Origin: a virus
Direction: 5' to 3' (one strand)
IMG/VR virus record: IMGVR_UViG_3300045421_000168
Coordinates: 1-35,952 of that record
Length of the DNA stretch: 35,952 nucleotides
Shown: piece by piece, positions 13,972 to 23,100 of the stretch
Layout: each line of letters starts with the position of its first letter
Numbering within the stretch: position 1 is the first letter of the stretch
Made by a program: the position numbers and the translations under genes
The notes under the pieces: generated by a model
What the model saw: only the letters and a program-made list of their open reading frames with translations
Databases searched by the model: none
What the model was told of the DNA's origin: nothing

Positions 13972-14519
13972 TGGCGCTGATCAAGGCGGCGGCGTTTGCG
14001 GCTCGGATGTGCGTCAGCCCCCAGGCTGTGCGCAAGGCGATCAGCGTGGGGCGGCTAAAGGAGTCAGTCACACGAGAGGGGCGTGGGTATCTGATCGACG
14101 ACGAGGCCGGTGTTGCGGAGTGGGATCGAAATACGGCGCCGCAGTTTCAGCGCGGGCGTATGGTAGCCAGGCAGCAGGCCGCCGCTGCAGCGGTGACGCC
14201 GCCGCCGGCAGGGCTGCAGAGCAAGATCCCGAGCCAGGCGCAGGCCGCATCGGTGCGCACCTGGTATCAGGCGAAGCTGCTAGAGCTCGATCTCAAGCAG
14301 CGCAACGAGGAGCTGGTGCCGTCTGCGGACATGCAGCGCGTGCGCTACGAATCGGGCCGGCGCGTGCGTGATGCGATCCTCCGTTTGGGCCCGCTGATGA
14401 TCGGCGAGATCGCGCGTGCTGCTGGTGGGCTGTCGCCAGAGCAGCGCTCGGAGGTGCTGCTCGTGATCGAGCGGCATCATGTGAAGGCGTTGGAGGCGCT
14501 CGCCGATGGCAACGGCTGA
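13971..14519 (+). CDS. Terminase small subunit, Nu1-like
   Basis: A 182-residue protein with the Nu1 layout. The N-terminal helix-turn-helix is FAARMCVSPQAVRKAISVGRL (8-28) with a wing GRGYLIDDEAGVAEW; a Gln/Ala/Pro linker follows. The helical C-terminal region WYQAKLLELDLKQRNEELVPSADMQRVRYESGRRVRD and LSPEQRSEVLLVIERHH would contact the large subunit. It should bind cosB-type sites to position cutting. Overlap with the large subunit is 14 nt. Unlike lambda, its gene is about 4.4 kb from the cos candidate. Confidence 0.9.
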   Translation: MALIKAAAFAARMCVSPQAVRKAISVGRLKESVTREGRGYLIDDEAGVAEWDRNTAPQFQRGRMVARQQAAAAAVTPPPAGLQSKIPSQAQAASVRTWYQAKLLELDLKQRNEELVPSADMQRVRYESGRRVRDAILRLGPLMIGEIARAAGGLSPEQRSEVLLVIERHHVKALEALADGNG

Positions 14520-16416
14520 GTGGATCGAGCGCTCGTTCTGGCAGGGGCTGCGCCCTGACCCGCTGCTGACGGTGAGCAAGTGGGCGGATCAGCGGCGCAT
14601 GCTGAGTCCGAAGGCCAGCAGTGAGCACGGGCAATGGCGCACCAGCCGGACGCCGTACCTGCGCAAGGCGATGGACGACCTGAGCGCGACGAGCAGCGTG
14701 CAGGAGGTTGTGCTGGTGTTCGGCGCCCAGATGGGCAAATCGGAAATGCTCAACAACTGGATGGGCTACGTGATGGACATCCAGCCGGGGCCGTCGTTGT
14801 TTGTGCAGCCGACGATCGATTTAGCAAAGCGCTACAGCCGGATGCGGATCGCGCCGATGATCGAGGCGACGCCGAGCCTGCAGGAGAAGGTGGCGGCGCC
14901 GCGCGAGCGCGACTCGGGCAACACGATGCTGATGAAGGAGTTTACCGGCGGCTTCCTCATCCTCGGGGGCGCGAACGCGGCGAGCGGCCTGGCGTCAATG
15001 CCGATCAGGTTTCTCGGCGGCGACGAGATTGACCGCTGGCCGTCGGATGTGGATGAGGAAGGCAGCCCGCTGGCGATTGTGACGGCGCGAACGCGGACCT
15101 TCGGCGTGCGCAAGAAGATGGCGTGGACCTCGACGCCGACGATCGCGGGCCGCAGCCAGATCTGGGCGAAGTGGGAGGAGAGCAACCAGCAGCGGCTGCT
15201 GCTGCCGTGCCCGCACTGCGGCCATCGCCAGCTGATCAGTTGGGACCGGATCCACTACAACCCAAAGGATCCAGGTCTGCCGAACACGCTTCACACGCCG
15301 CCGGTGATGTTCTGCGAAGAGTGCGGCGCTGCAATCGAGGAAGACACAAAGGCCTGGTGGTACGACCCGGATGTGTTCGACGACGACTGGTGGGAGGCTG
15401 ATCAACCCGATCGGTTGGTGCAGGGCTATCACTGCTCGGCGCTCTACAGCCCCCTCGGCTGGTTCAGCTGGACGGAAGCGGTCGTCGGCTACGAGAAGGC
15501 GAAGGACAACCCGGCCGATCTGAAACCGTGGACGAACACGGTGCTGGCCGAATGCTGGAACGAAGACGGCGAAGCGCCGGACTGGGAGGCGCTCTACAAC
15601 CGGCGCGAGGGCTACGAGCTGGGCACGGTGCCCGACGAGGTGGTGTTCATCACCTGCGGGGTTGACGTGCAGAAGGACCGCCTGGAGCTGGAGGTCGTCG
15701 GCTGGGGCCCGGGGCTGGAGAGCTGGAGCCTCGACTACCAGGTGCTCGCGGGCGACACGGCGGAGGCGGAGGTGTGGCGCGAGCTTTCAAAGTTTGTGCG
15801 CTCAGAGTTTGGCCTCGGCGATGGCCAGAGGCTGCCAATCAGGATGACGGCGATCGACACCGGCTTTCGCAGCGAGGAGGTGAAGCGCTGGGTGCGTAAG
15901 CAACCGGCAAACCGTGTGATCGCGGTCAAGGGCGTCGAGAGTCAGATCAACGTGATCGGTACTCCGGCGCGTCAGGACGTGACGCAACGAGGCAAGCTGA
16001 TGAAGGGCGGCGTTAAGGTGTGGCCGGTAGGCGTCAGCACCGCGAAGAGCGAGCTTTACGGCTGGCTTCGCCGCCGGCTGCCGGAGGAAGAAAGTGAGCC
16101 GCTGCCGCATGGCTGGTGCCACTTCCCGCAGCATGGCGAAGAGTATTTCAGGCAGCTCTGCGCCGAGCGGCTGACGAACACGATTGACCGCCGGGGCTAC
16201 ACGAAGTTTGAGTGGGTGAAGACGCGGCCGCGCAACGAAGCGCTCGACTGCCGGGTCTATGCCCGCGCCGCGTGCGCGCTGGTGGGCGCTGATCGCTGGA
16301 GCGACGATCGCTGGGAGCAGGAGCATCAGGGCGCCGGTAGCGTGCGACCTCACCCAGCGCCAGCGGCCGTTGAGCAATCTCAGCCGCGGAAGCGGCGCGA
16401 GTCTTCAATCTGGTGA
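14506..16416 (+). CDS. Terminase large subunit, GpA-like
   Basis: A 636-residue GpA-family packaging motor and nuclease. The N-terminal ATPase has a Walker A-like FGAQMGKSE (72-80) and Walker B FLGGDEID (169-176). A coupling TSTPT motif follows at about 209-213. Then a zinc-type pair CPHCGH and CEECGA sits in the middle, and the nuclease domain starts at TCGVDVQKDRLE with an acidic metal ligand. A C-terminal stretch of Pro/Arg-rich residues may contact the portal. Length is near that of lambda gpA (641). It cuts cos and drives DNA into the head using ATP. Confidence 0.95.
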   Translation: MATAEWIERSFWQGLRPDPLLTVSKWADQRRMLSPKASSEHGQWRTSRTPYLRKAMDDLSATSSVQEVVLVFGAQMGKSEMLNNWMGYVMDIQPGPSLFVQPTIDLAKRYSRMRIAPMIEATPSLQEKVAAPRERDSGNTMLMKEFTGGFLILGGANAASGLASMPIRFLGGDEIDRWPSDVDEEGSPLAIVTARTRTFGVRKKMAWTSTPTIAGRSQIWAKWEESNQQRLLLPCPHCGHRQLISWDRIHYNPKDPGLPNTLHTPPVMFCEECGAAIEEDTKAWWYDPDVFDDDWWEADQPDRLVQGYHCSALYSPLGWFSWTEAVVGYEKAKDNPADLKPWTNTVLAECWNEDGEAPDWEALYNRREGYELGTVPDEVVFITCGVDVQKDRLELEVVGWGPGLESWSLDYQVLAGDTAEAEVWRELSKFVRSEFGLGDGQRLPIRMTAIDTGFRSEEVKRWVRKQPANRVIAVKGVESQINVIGTPARQDVTQRGKLMKGGVKVWPVGVSTAKSELYGWLRRRLPEEESEPLPHGWCHFPQHGEEYFRQLCAERLTNTIDRRGYTKFEWVKTRPRNEALDCRVYARAACALVGADRWSDDRWEQEHQGAGSVRPHPAPAAVEQSQPRKRRESSIW

Positions 16417-16448
16417 AGCAGATAGCATGAAGCGAGGAGGTGGCGTCG

Positions 16449-16649
16449 ATGTCGCTGTTCACTGAGGCTAGCTTGCTGGCAGTCGAAGAGGCCATTGCCG
16501 GCGGCTACCTAAAGGTCCGTTACGACGACAAGGAAGTCACCTACCGCAGCATTGACGAGCTGCTTAAGGTGCGCGACCTGATCCGCTCAAAACTGGGGCA
16601 GGGCACGCAGAGCCGCCGCTACTTCGCCTTTCAGAGGGACACCCAATGA
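16449..16649 (+). CDS. gpW-like head-tail joining protein
   Basis: A 66-residue protein with the gpW pattern: an N-terminal helix (LLAVEEAIAGG), a beta hairpin (YLKVRYDDKEVTYRS) and a second helix (IDELLKVRDLIRSKL). gpW plugs the portal after packaging. ATG 16449 is chosen because GAGGAGG (16434-16440) lies 8 nt upstream; an in-frame GTG at 16440 lies within that site. Position between terminase and portal is that of lambda W. It overlaps the portal start by four bases. Confidence 0.9.
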   Translation: MSLFTEASLLAVEEAIAGGYLKVRYDDKEVTYRSIDELLKVRDLIRSKLGQGTQSRRYFAFQRDTQ

Positions 16650-18139
16650 GCGCCTTCGAAAATCTGATTGCTGCGGTGAGCCCTGCTGCTGCGCTGAATC
16701 GCGAGGCGGCCCGCGTGCGACTTGAAGCGCTGCGCCGGTATGAGGGCGCGAGCCGCGGCCGCCGCACGGATGGCTGGCGCACGAGCGGCACGAGCGCCGA
16801 CGCTGCAGCGGCGCCGGGGCTAAAGATGCTGCGCGATCGCTCGCGTGATCTCGTGCGCAACAACCCCTACGCCTCTAAGGCGGTGCAGGTGATCGTCTCC
16901 AACACCATCGGCACCGGCATCGTGGCCCAGGCGCGCGCGCAACGCAGCCGGCGCCGCAGCCAGCAGTTCACGGATCTGTGGCTCAACTGGGCGCTCGATT
17001 CGCGCCAGTGCGACTACGACGGCCGGGCCGACTTCTACGGCCTGCAGGCCTTGGCGATGCGCTGCATCGTCGAAAGCGGCGAAGTGCTGATCCGGCGCCG
17101 GACGTCGTCAGGCCAGCGCGTGCCGCTGCAGCTGCAGATCATGGAGCCCGACTTCATTGACACGACGAAGGACGTGGCGCTCGCCGATGGCGGGCTGATC
17201 AAGCAAGGCATCGAGTACGACGGCAGCGGCCGCCGCGTCGCCTACTGGCTCTACGCCGAGCACCCGGGCGAGCAGCATCTGCGCATGACCGACTTCCTCA
17301 GCAGCCGCGTGCCGGCCGAGGAGATCATCCACGTCTACCGTCAGGATCGCCCGCATCAGACGCGCGGAGTTCCCTGGGCATCCCCGATCATCATCCGGCT
17401 GCGCGACTTCGACGATTACAGCGATGCGCAGCTCCTGAAGCAGAAGATCAGCGCTTGCTTCACGGCCTTCGCTGTGGATACTGAGTCGCCGGAAGGCGGC
17501 GCCGACATGCCGTTCGACAAGCTCGAACCCGGCGCCGTCGAGATCTTGCCGCCCGGCAAGGACATCCGCTTCGCCAACCCTCCGACCGTCGGCGAGTTCG
17601 ACAAGATTAGCCGCCAGTATCTCCTCCAAATCGCAGCCGGCTTCGGCGTCACCTATGAGGCGCTGACCGGCGACCTAACTAACACCAATTTCAGCAGCGG
17701 TCGGATGGGCTGGCTGGAGTTCCAGCGCAACATCGAAGCCTGGCGCTGGCAGATGCTGGTGCCGCAGATGCTCAACCCGGTCTGGCAGTGGTTCAGCAAT
17801 GCGGCGACGGTGAACGGCGCGCGGATGGAAGGCATCACGGCGCAGTGGACGCCGCCGCGTCGTGAGCTGATCGACCCGAGCAAGGAGATAGCCGCGACTA
17901 TTAAGGCGGTACGCGGCGGCCTGATCACGCTGAGCGAGGCGATCCGCGAATACGGATACGACCCAGAGGAGGTCATGCTGGAAATGCAGCAGGACAACGA
18001 GCGGCTTGACGCCCTGGGCCTGGTGCTTGATAGCGACCCGCGGAAAATGAGCGGCGCCGGCAACTTGCAGCAGCAGGGCGCGGATCAGGCGACTGAGGCT
18101 GCGCTTCGCGCGCTGACCGATGACCTCCAGCGCCGCTAA
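16646..18139 (+). CDS. Phage portal protein, lambda family
   Basis: A 497-residue lambda-family portal. Features are an N-terminal basic region ([23 protein letters not shown]), the [31 protein letters not shown] segment typical of gpB, and [13 protein letters not shown]-type loop [20 protein letters not shown], and [20 protein letters not shown] near the tunnel helix. Twelve copies would form the DNA gate at one head vertex and hold terminase. The C-terminal Gln-rich part overlaps the collagen-like gene by 20 nt. Confidence 0.95.
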   Translation: MSAFENLIAAVSPAAALNREAARVRLEALRRYEGASRGRRTDGWRTSGTSADAAAAPGLKMLRDRSRDLVRNNPYASKAVQVIVSNTIGTGIVAQARAQRSRRRSQQFTDLWLNWALDSRQCDYDGRADFYGLQALAMRCIVESGEVLIRRRTSSGQRVPLQLQIMEPDFIDTTKDVALADGGLIKQGIEYDGSGRRVAYWLYAEHPGEQHLRMTDFLSSRVPAEEIIHVYRQDRPHQTRGVPWASPIIIRLRDFDDYSDAQLLKQKISACFTAFAVDTESPEGGADMPFDKLEPGAVEILPPGKDIRFANPPTVGEFDKISRQYLLQIAAGFGVTYEALTGDLTNTNFSSGRMGWLEFQRNIEAWRWQMLVPQMLNPVWQWFSNAATVNGARMEGITAQWTPPRRELIDPSKEIAATIKAVRGGLITLSEAIREYGYDPEEVMLEMQQDNERLDALGLVLDSDPRKMSGAGNLQQQGADQATEAALRALTDDLQRR

Positions 18140-19046
18140 CGCGATCGCGCTGGCGGCCTTCGTCAAGGGCCGCCGCGCGCTGGAATGGCGAGGCGCCTGG
18201 CAGCCGACGCTGCGCTACGCCGCCGGCGATGTGGTGACGCACCTCAACGCCTGCTGGGTGGCAATGGAAGCAAGTCGCAATGTCGAGCCGGGCAGCTCGG
18301 CGGCGTGGGAGATCATGGCCGGCACAATCGCTTGGGATGGCGGCACCGGCGAGGGCAACGTCGGGCCGCAGGGCCCGGCAGGCCCCCAGGGCGAGCAAGG
18401 CCTGCAGGGTGAGCAGGGGATCCCTGGACCAGCTGGCCCTGCCGGCCCGCAAGGCGAGATGGGCCCAGCCGGTCCTGCTGGGCCCCAGGGCGCAATCGGC
18501 CCAATGGGTCTGCAGGGGCCCCAGGGCAACACCGGACCGGCTGGCCCACAAGGCCCCCCAGGCCCGACCGGCCCGGCCGGCGCGACGGGACCGCAAGGCG
18601 CAACCGGGCCGGCAGGCCCCGCTGGACCGCAAGGCCAGCAAGGCGACTCTGGTCCCCAAGGTCCGGCTGGCGCAACAGGCCCGCAAGGTCCGCAGGGCAT
18701 TCAGGGCCCCCAAGGCGCGCCTGGGATGGTGCCCTACTACACGGCGGCCGGGATCATCACCGGTCAGATGCTCAAGCGCTGGGTCGGCTCGGTCGTCACG
18801 ACCGGCGCGTGGAGCTTTGACATCACCTCGGCCGGCTTCGGCACGGTGCTGTCGGTATCGGCTACGGCTGTTTCCGCAGCACAGGCGACGCCCGACGAGC
18901 TGGTGGCGACGGTTGGCAGCGTCTCGACGAGCGCCGTCAGCGGCAAGGTGCTCAAGACGGCGAGCGAGCAACCGTGGACCGGCCAGGATCCGCTGGTGCT
19001 CGTGGGCTCGAACGCGCGCGTCTACCTCACCGTCGACGGTTACTGA
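18120..19046 (+). CDS. Collagen-like protein in the head operon
   Basis: A 308-residue protein. Residues 22-66 ([27 protein letters not shown]...) look like a small chitinase-type carbohydrate-binding or assembly domain. Residues 82 to about 204 are about 41 uninterrupted Gly-X-Y triplets rich in GPQ, GPA and GAT, a collagen triple helix. A C-terminal beta-rich domain of about 100 residues follows and may trimerise. Such proteins are usually fibres. Here the gene lies between portal and capsid genes, overlapping the portal by 20 nt, so a head fibre or decoration is more likely than a tail fibre. The coding repeat is also a DNA repeat prone to length change. Confidence 0.85.
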   Translation: MTSSAANAIALAAFVKGRRALEWRGAWQPTLRYAAGDVVTHLNACWVAMEASRNVEPGSSAAWEIMAGTIAWDGGTGEGNVGPQGPAGPQGEQGLQGEQGIPGPAGPAGPQGEMGPAGPAGPQGAIGPMGLQGPQGNTGPAGPQGPPGPTGPAGATGPQGATGPAGPAGPQGQQGDSGPQGPAGATGPQGPQGIQGPQGAPGMVPYYTAAGIITGQMLKRWVGSVVTTGAWSFDITSAGFGTVLSVSATAVSAAQATPDELVATVGSVSTSAVSGKVLKTASEQPWTGQDPLVLVGSNARVYLTVDGY

Positions 19047-19103
19047 GCCGCGAGAATTGTTAACCTCTAACCTGATTAGAATCGAAATGCCGGTGCTATC
19101 GCC

Positions 19104-20972
19104 ATGAGCGACCAGCTACTGCAAACCCGGGCGATGTTCGCACCCGAAACCGTGAACGCGGAAGCGCGCACGGTCGAGGTGGTGTGGACCACTGGCACCA
19201 GGGTTCAGCGCTACGGTATGGACGGCTCCTTCATCGAGGAGCTGTCGATGGACGCGAAGGCGATCCGCATGGACCGCCTGAACGCCGGAGCTCCGCTGCT
19301 CAACAGCCACAGCGCCGCCCAACTCTCCGACGTCGTCGGTGTGGTCGAGCGCGCCTGGCTGCATGGCAACGAGGGCCGCGCCGTGGTGCGCTTCTCCAGC
19401 CGGGACGACGTGACGCCCATCTTCAACGATGTGCGCGACGGAATTATCCGCAACATCAGCGTCGGCTACCGCGTCTGGAAGTACGAACGCGCGGAAGAGG
19501 GGGGAACCCCGCTGATGCGTGCTGTGGACTGGGAGCCGCACGAGCTGTCCCTGGTTCCGATCCCGGCCGACGCCGGGGCGCAGGTGCGCTCAGATGAACC
19601 GCCTACACTTAACACCAAGCCTGAAAAGGACAGCCCAATGGACGAAATCCGCGAACTGGAAGGCGTCACGACTCCCGAGCCCCCTGTGGCTGAGGTGCGT
19701 GCCGCTTCCCCCGAGGACATCCAGGCTGCCATCGCCGCTGAGCGTCGTCGGGTGGCGGAGATCCGCCGCTCCGTTCGCGCCGCTGGGTTGGACATGGCCC
19801 TGGCAGATCAAATGGAGCAGGACGGCACTTTGATCGAAGCTGCCCGTGCTGCCGTCATCGACAAGATGGCCGAGCGCGAAGCCGCTGCCCCCACTCGCAC
19901 TCATGTGCAGGTGATGGCGGACGAAGGCGAGAAGCGCAGCGCCTGTATGAACGCCACCCTGGAAGCCCGCTGCGGCCTGCGCCAGTGGGATGATCAAGCC
20001 CGCGCCTATGGCCACAGCTCGCTGATGGACATGGCGAAGGACGCCTTGATGCGTTTCGGCGTGTCCCTGGTAGGCATGAGCAAAAGCGAGATTGCCGGCC
20101 GTGCGATGCACAGCACCAGCGACTTCCCGCTGCTGCTCTCCAACATCGCCAACAAGAGCCTGCGCGGCGCCTACGAGGCCGAGGTGCAAACCTTCCGCCC
20201 GCTGGCCCGTCAGCGCAACCTGCCCGACTTCAAGCCCGTCTACGAGCTGGAGATCGCCGGCCAAATCACCCCTGAGCCCCTGCTCGAAGGCGGTGAGTAC
20301 AAGGCCGCGACCGTGCAGGAGCAGCAGAGTTCCTGGCGGATCTACACCTACGGCAAGAAGATCGCCGTCACCCGCCAGCTCATCATCAACGACGACCTGG
20401 ACGCCCTGAGCCGCATCCCTCAGATGATCGGCCGCGGCATGAGCCTGTTCGAGTCCAACGAGGTGTGGAAGCTCATCACTTCCAACGCCGCGATGAGCTA
20501 CGACAACAAGGCCCTGTTCCACAACGATCACAAGAACCAGGGCACTGGCGTGATCGGCGTGACCGCCATCAGCGACGCGCGCAAGAAGCTGCGGAACCAG
20601 ACCGACATTGCTGGCAACCGGATCAACCTGCGCCCCACCTACCTGGTGGTGCCGACCGCTCTAGAAACTGCCGCCGAGCAGTTCCTGAGCCCGATCCAGC
20701 CCACCCAGACCAGCAACGTCAACATCTTCACCCAGAAGCTGCAGCTCATCGCTGAGCCCCGCCTGGATGATGCGAGCGAGGCTGTCTACTACGTGACCGC
20801 CAGCCCTGAGCAGATCGACATGATCTCCTTCGGCTACCTCGATGGTGAGGCCGGCCCGCAAGTCGAGACCGTGAACGAGCGCGATCCCGACGGGACCGTG
20901 ATCTACGCACGCCTCGACTTCGGTTGCACCGTGACCAACCACCGGGGCTTATACAAGTCCACCGGCGTCTGA
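19104..20972 (+). CDS. Prohead protease / major capsid protein fusion
   Basis: A 622-residue fusion. Residues 1-165 are an HK97-type serine protease: LNSHSAAQLSDVVGVV with His69, then IRNISVGYRV with Ser119, then WEPHELSLVPIPAD. Residues about 180-300 are a charged helical scaffold-like part. Residues about 330-622 form the major capsid protein (DFPLLLSNIANKSLRGAYE, TFRPLARQRNLPDF, LIINDDLDAL, GRGMSLFESNEVWKLI). Proteolysis would remove the front parts during maturation. Because capsids need hundreds of shell subunits but few protease copies, the likely internal start at 19638 is important. No gap exists to a separate capsid gene, so this gene must supply all shell protein. Confidence 0.92.
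   Translation: MSDQLLQTRAMFAPETVNAEARTVEVVWTTGTRVQRYGMDGSFIEELSMDAKAIRMDRLNAGAPLLNSHSAAQLSDVVGVVERAWLHGNEGRAVVRFSSRDDVTPIFNDVRDGIIRNISVGYRVWKYERAEEGGTPLMRAVDWEPHELSLVPIPADAGAQVRSDEPPTLNTKPEKDSPMDEIRELEGVTTPEPPVAEVRAASPEDIQAAIAAERRRVAEIRRSVRAAGLDMALADQMEQDGTLIEAARAAVIDKMAEREAAAPTRTHVQVMADEGEKRSACMNATLEARCGLRQWDDQARAYGHSSLMDMAKDALMRFGVSLVGMSKSEIAGRAMHSTSDFPLLLSNIANKSLRGAYEAEVQTFRPLARQRNLPDFKPVYELEIAGQITPEPLLEGGEYKAATVQEQQSSWRIYTYGKKIAVTRQLIINDDLDALSRIPQMIGRGMSLFESNEVWKLITSNAAMSYDNKALFHNDHKNQGTGVIGVTAISDARKKLRNQTDIAGNRINLRPTYLVVPTALETAAEQFLSPIQPTQTSNVNIFTQKLQLIAEPRLDDASEAVYYVTASPEQIDMISFGYLDGEAGPQVETVNERDPDGTVIYARLDFGCTVTNHRGLYKSTGV
19626..19640 (+). promoter_or_regulatory. Internal ribosome site and start inside the protease-capsid gene
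   Basis: AAGGA (19626-19630) lies 7 nt before an in-frame ATG (19638-19640, Met179 of the fusion). Starting here would yield a 444-residue scaffold-capsid protein without protease. Lambda makes its scaffold Nu3 from an internal start in the protease gene in a similar way. The site would solve the subunit-ratio problem of a protease-capsid fusion. Confidence 0.55.
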
Positions 20973-20983
20973 GGACCTGACCC

Positions 20984-21319
20984 ATGAAAAATTACGTTCA
21001 ACACGGCAAAACGGTCGACATCACCGCTCCTTATGCGGTGAGTAGCGGCGGCGGCGTGCTGGTTGGCTCCCTCTTTGGTGTGGCTGTGATCGACATCGCC
21101 AATGGCGATGTCGGCTCCATCAGCACCGAGGGCGTCTACACCCTGGCCAAGGCCGCCGGCGCTGGAACCGACGGCGCTCAGGGCGCGAAAGCCTACTGGG
21201 ACAACAGCGCCAAGAAGGTCACTGGTGTCGCCTCTGGCAACACTCTGATCGGGTGCTTCCTGGCTGCTGCCGCCACCGGCGACGCCACTGCTGTGGTGCG
21301 CCTAAACGGCACCGTCTGA
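20984..21319 (+). CDS. Head decoration / capsid cement protein (DUF2190-like)
   Basis: A 111-residue all-beta protein with the DUF2190 pattern: N-terminal KNYVQHGKTVDITAPYAVSSGGGVLVGSLFGVAV, middle EGVYTLAKAAGA, then AYWDNSAKKVTG and a C-terminal IGCFLAAAATGDATAVVRLNG. Such proteins bind capsid trimers from outside and stabilise the shell. A good AGGAC ribosome site precedes it. It directly follows the capsid gene, as expected. Confidence 0.9.
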   Translation: MKNYVQHGKTVDITAPYAVSSGGGVLVGSLFGVAVIDIANGDVGSISTEGVYTLAKAAGAGTDGAQGAKAYWDNSAKKVTGVASGNTLIGCFLAAAATGDATAVVRLNGTV

Positions 21320-21633
21320 TGCTGAACGACCTGGCCAACCGTGCTATTACGGCGGTGGTGCGCACCATGGGGGAACCCGTGGTCTACCACCGAGGCCAGG
21401 CCCAGCATCAAATCAAAGGCGTGTTCCAGGCCAGCCACGTTGGCCTTGATCCCGATACCGGGATGCAGGTGCGCTCCACCCAGCCGATCATTCTGGTCGA
21501 TGGGTGGAGCCTTCCCTTTTCACCCAAGCAGGGCGACACCGTCAAAGTGCGCGGCTCGTCCTATCGCGTGCGCGACGCCCAGCCTGACGGTCACACCGGC
21601 TGGACGCTAATGCTGCACCGAGCTCAGCCATGA
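21319..21633 (+). CDS. Head-tail joining protein, FII-like
   Basis: A 104-residue protein starting at ATG 21319, which overlaps the previous TGA by one base. Its pattern, IKGVFQASHVGLDPDTGMQV...PIILVDGWSLPFSPKQGDTVKVRGSSYRVRDAQPDGHTGWTLML, follows the lambda gpFII/stopper fold (a small beta barrel). It would bind below gpW to form the site where the tail docks. Assignment rests on pattern and position. Confidence 0.7.
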   Translation: MLNDLANRAITAVVRTMGEPVVYHRGQAQHQIKGVFQASHVGLDPDTGMQVRSTQPIILVDGWSLPFSPKQGDTVKVRGSSYRVRDAQPDGHTGWTLMLHRAQP

Positions 21634-22262
21634 CCCACCCCCGCACGCAGATCCGGGCCGCAATCGTCGCCCGGCTGAGCCAGAACCTCACCCCGCCGCC
21701 GGCCCAGGGCCAGCAGCCGGGGCCCGCCACCTATCCCACTGTCGCTGGCCCGCGCGTCTACAGCGGCCGGCTGATGCCGATCGAAGAGCCGGAGCTGCCC
21801 GCGATTGTCGTCCACACGCGCGAACCCGAGGAGATCGCCTCGCGCTCGACGTCAAAGTGGAACGGCTTTGAGCGGCGCCGCTGCCTTGTCACCGTGGTCT
21901 GCATTGCGCAGAGCTTCGACGACATCGACGAAGACCTTGACAACATGGCCGGCCAAGTCGAGGCGGCCCTGCAAGGCTTGACTATCTTGGGCTTTGAGTC
22001 CTCAGAGCTGGACCTAGCCGACACCCGCAGCGACGACCCGGAGTTTGACGGCAGTCTGACGACCGGCGCCACGCGGCTGCGCTACGAGTGCGTCTACATG
22101 ACCTCCTATCGCGACGACCCGAACCCCTACGTCATCGAGGGCGGCGATCCCCTGGAGCGCAGTGGCGCCTATCCTGGGGGCCAAGTCACGCCTGACGGTC
22201 AAACCGGGGCGGCCTGCCCGGTTGGCAACGCCACCATCTACGCAAACCAGGAGCAGCTCTAA
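21630..22262 (+). CDS. Tail terminator / minor tail protein, gpU-like
   Basis: A 210-residue protein. The N-terminus TQIRAAIVARLSQNL, then RVYSGRLMPIEEPELPAIVVHTREPEEIA, then the strand RRCLVTVVCIAQ and EDLDNMAGQVEAAL fit the gpU-type alpha/beta fold that caps the tail tube. A C-terminal extension of about 45 residues (Gly/Pro-rich, from about 165) is unusual. It lies right after the FII-like gene, without a gpZ gene in between. It overlaps its neighbours by 4 and 1 bases. Confidence 0.65.
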   Translation: MTHPRTQIRAAIVARLSQNLTPPPAQGQQPGPATYPTVAGPRVYSGRLMPIEEPELPAIVVHTREPEEIASRSTSKWNGFERRRCLVTVVCIAQSFDDIDEDLDNMAGQVEAALQGLTILGFESSELDLADTRSDDPEFDGSLTTGATRLRYECVYMTSYRDDPNPYVIEGGDPLERSGAYPGGQVTPDGQTGAACPVGNATIYANQEQL

Positions 22263-22573
22263 TGGCCACCACCCGCAAGCGCGCCAGCCAGCCAGCGCCC
22301 ACGCCCGAGCAAGCGGTCAGCATCGATAGCCTGGCGGCTTTTATGGAGATTGAGCAGCCGGACCGCGAGCGCCTCGGTCTGGCCCTGGAGCTTGCCAAGG
22401 AGGCTGCGCTCGCCGTCACTGGCAAGCCCGTGGGAGACGTTGCCTGCCATGGCGTCCGCCACGGCGTTCACATGCTCGCCTCGCAGCTGCTGCTGAAAAA
22501 TCAGCTCGACGCCTCCTCCTCTGGCGCCGAAATCCCCGGCGTTGTCCGTTACCTCTGGAAGACGGCGGTCTAA
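22262..22573 (+). CDS. Small helical connector-like protein
   Basis: A 103-residue helical protein: a basic N-terminal tail, SIDSLAAFMEIEQPDRERLGLALELAKEAALAVTG, a middle helix with HGVRHGVHMLASQLLLKNQ, and a short C-terminal EIPGVVRYLWKTA. The layout resembles gp6-type head-tail connectors of HK97, although gpW is already present as adaptor. A tail or head completion role is likely from position, but the exact family is unsure. Confidence 0.5.
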   Translation: MATTRKRASQPAPTPEQAVSIDSLAAFMEIEQPDRERLGLALELAKEAALAVTGKPVGDVACHGVRHGVHMLASQLLLKNQLDASSSGAEIPGVVRYLWKTAV

Positions 22574-23097
22574 TGCTGGGCGTCAACCGCTCCGATCAGC
22601 TCACCGCTGGCGTCGGCTCCTCCGAGAGCACTGATTACGCCCGCCGGCTGAGCAACGTGGCGCGCTACGGCATCATCGCTGAGGCCGACTATACCGGCGC
22701 CAGTGCTGGCTTTCCCGCGATCCGCGTGCAGCTCCAGGACGGCGAAATCCTCAGCGATTGGGTGCCGTGGTTTACGCCGCGCGCCGGCAAAGATCGCGTA
22801 TGGGATCCGCCCGAGGTTGGCGAGGTCGTCATGCTGCTGGCCCCGTCGGGTGAGCTGGCAAACGGCGTCGCTATCCCTGGCCTGTTCTCCAACGGCAACG
22901 CAAACGGCGACCGCGCCGGCCTGCAGCGTCGCACCTTCGACGACGGCACGGTGGTTGAATACGACCGCCAGGCGCACAAGCTGACGATCGATGCGACCGA
23001 ATCTAACGGCCAGGTGGTCGTGAAGGGTCAGACGGTGAAAGTCGAGGCCAGCGGCGAAGTGACGGTCAAGGGCAGCCCCATCCACCTAAACCCGTAG
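22573..23097 (+). CDS. Baseplate spike protein, gpV-like
   Basis: A 174-residue protein of the P2 gpV / Mu gp45 type. The N-terminal OB-like domain has the recognisable IRVQLQDGEILSDWVPWFTPRAGKDRVWDPPEVGEVVMLLAPSGE; the C-terminal part is a beta-helix repeat (VVVKGQTVKVEASGEVTVKGSPIHLN). A trimer forms the membrane-piercing spike at the tail tip. Normal family length is near 200. It overlaps the upstream gene by one base and is followed 3 nt later by a PAAR tip gene, which would cap this spike. Confidence 0.92.
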   Translation: MLGVNRSDQLTAGVGSSESTDYARRLSNVARYGIIAEADYTGASAGFPAIRVQLQDGEILSDWVPWFTPRAGKDRVWDPPEVGEVVMLLAPSGELANGVAIPGLFSNGNANGDRAGLQRRTFDDGTVVEYDRQAHKLTIDATESNGQVVVKGQTVKVEASGEVTVKGSPIHLNP

Positions 23098-23100
23098 GTC

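Noticed and set aside
18361-18729. Tandem DNA repeats as a CRISPR or satellite
   Set aside because: The periodicity is explained by Gly-X-Y codons and has no repeat-spacer structure.
17973-18971. Minus-strand frame opposite the collagen-like gene
   Set aside because: It is antisense to Gly-X-Y repeats, with repetitive Arg/Ala/Gly sequence and no ribosome site.
19047-19103. Promoter before the protease-capsid gene (TTGTTA and TAGAAT)
   Set aside because: The spacer is only 14 bp, too short for a usual sigma70 promoter.
19590-20531. 313-codon minus-strand frame in the capsid gene
   Set aside because: Antisense shadow of a conserved fusion protein; no family signal.
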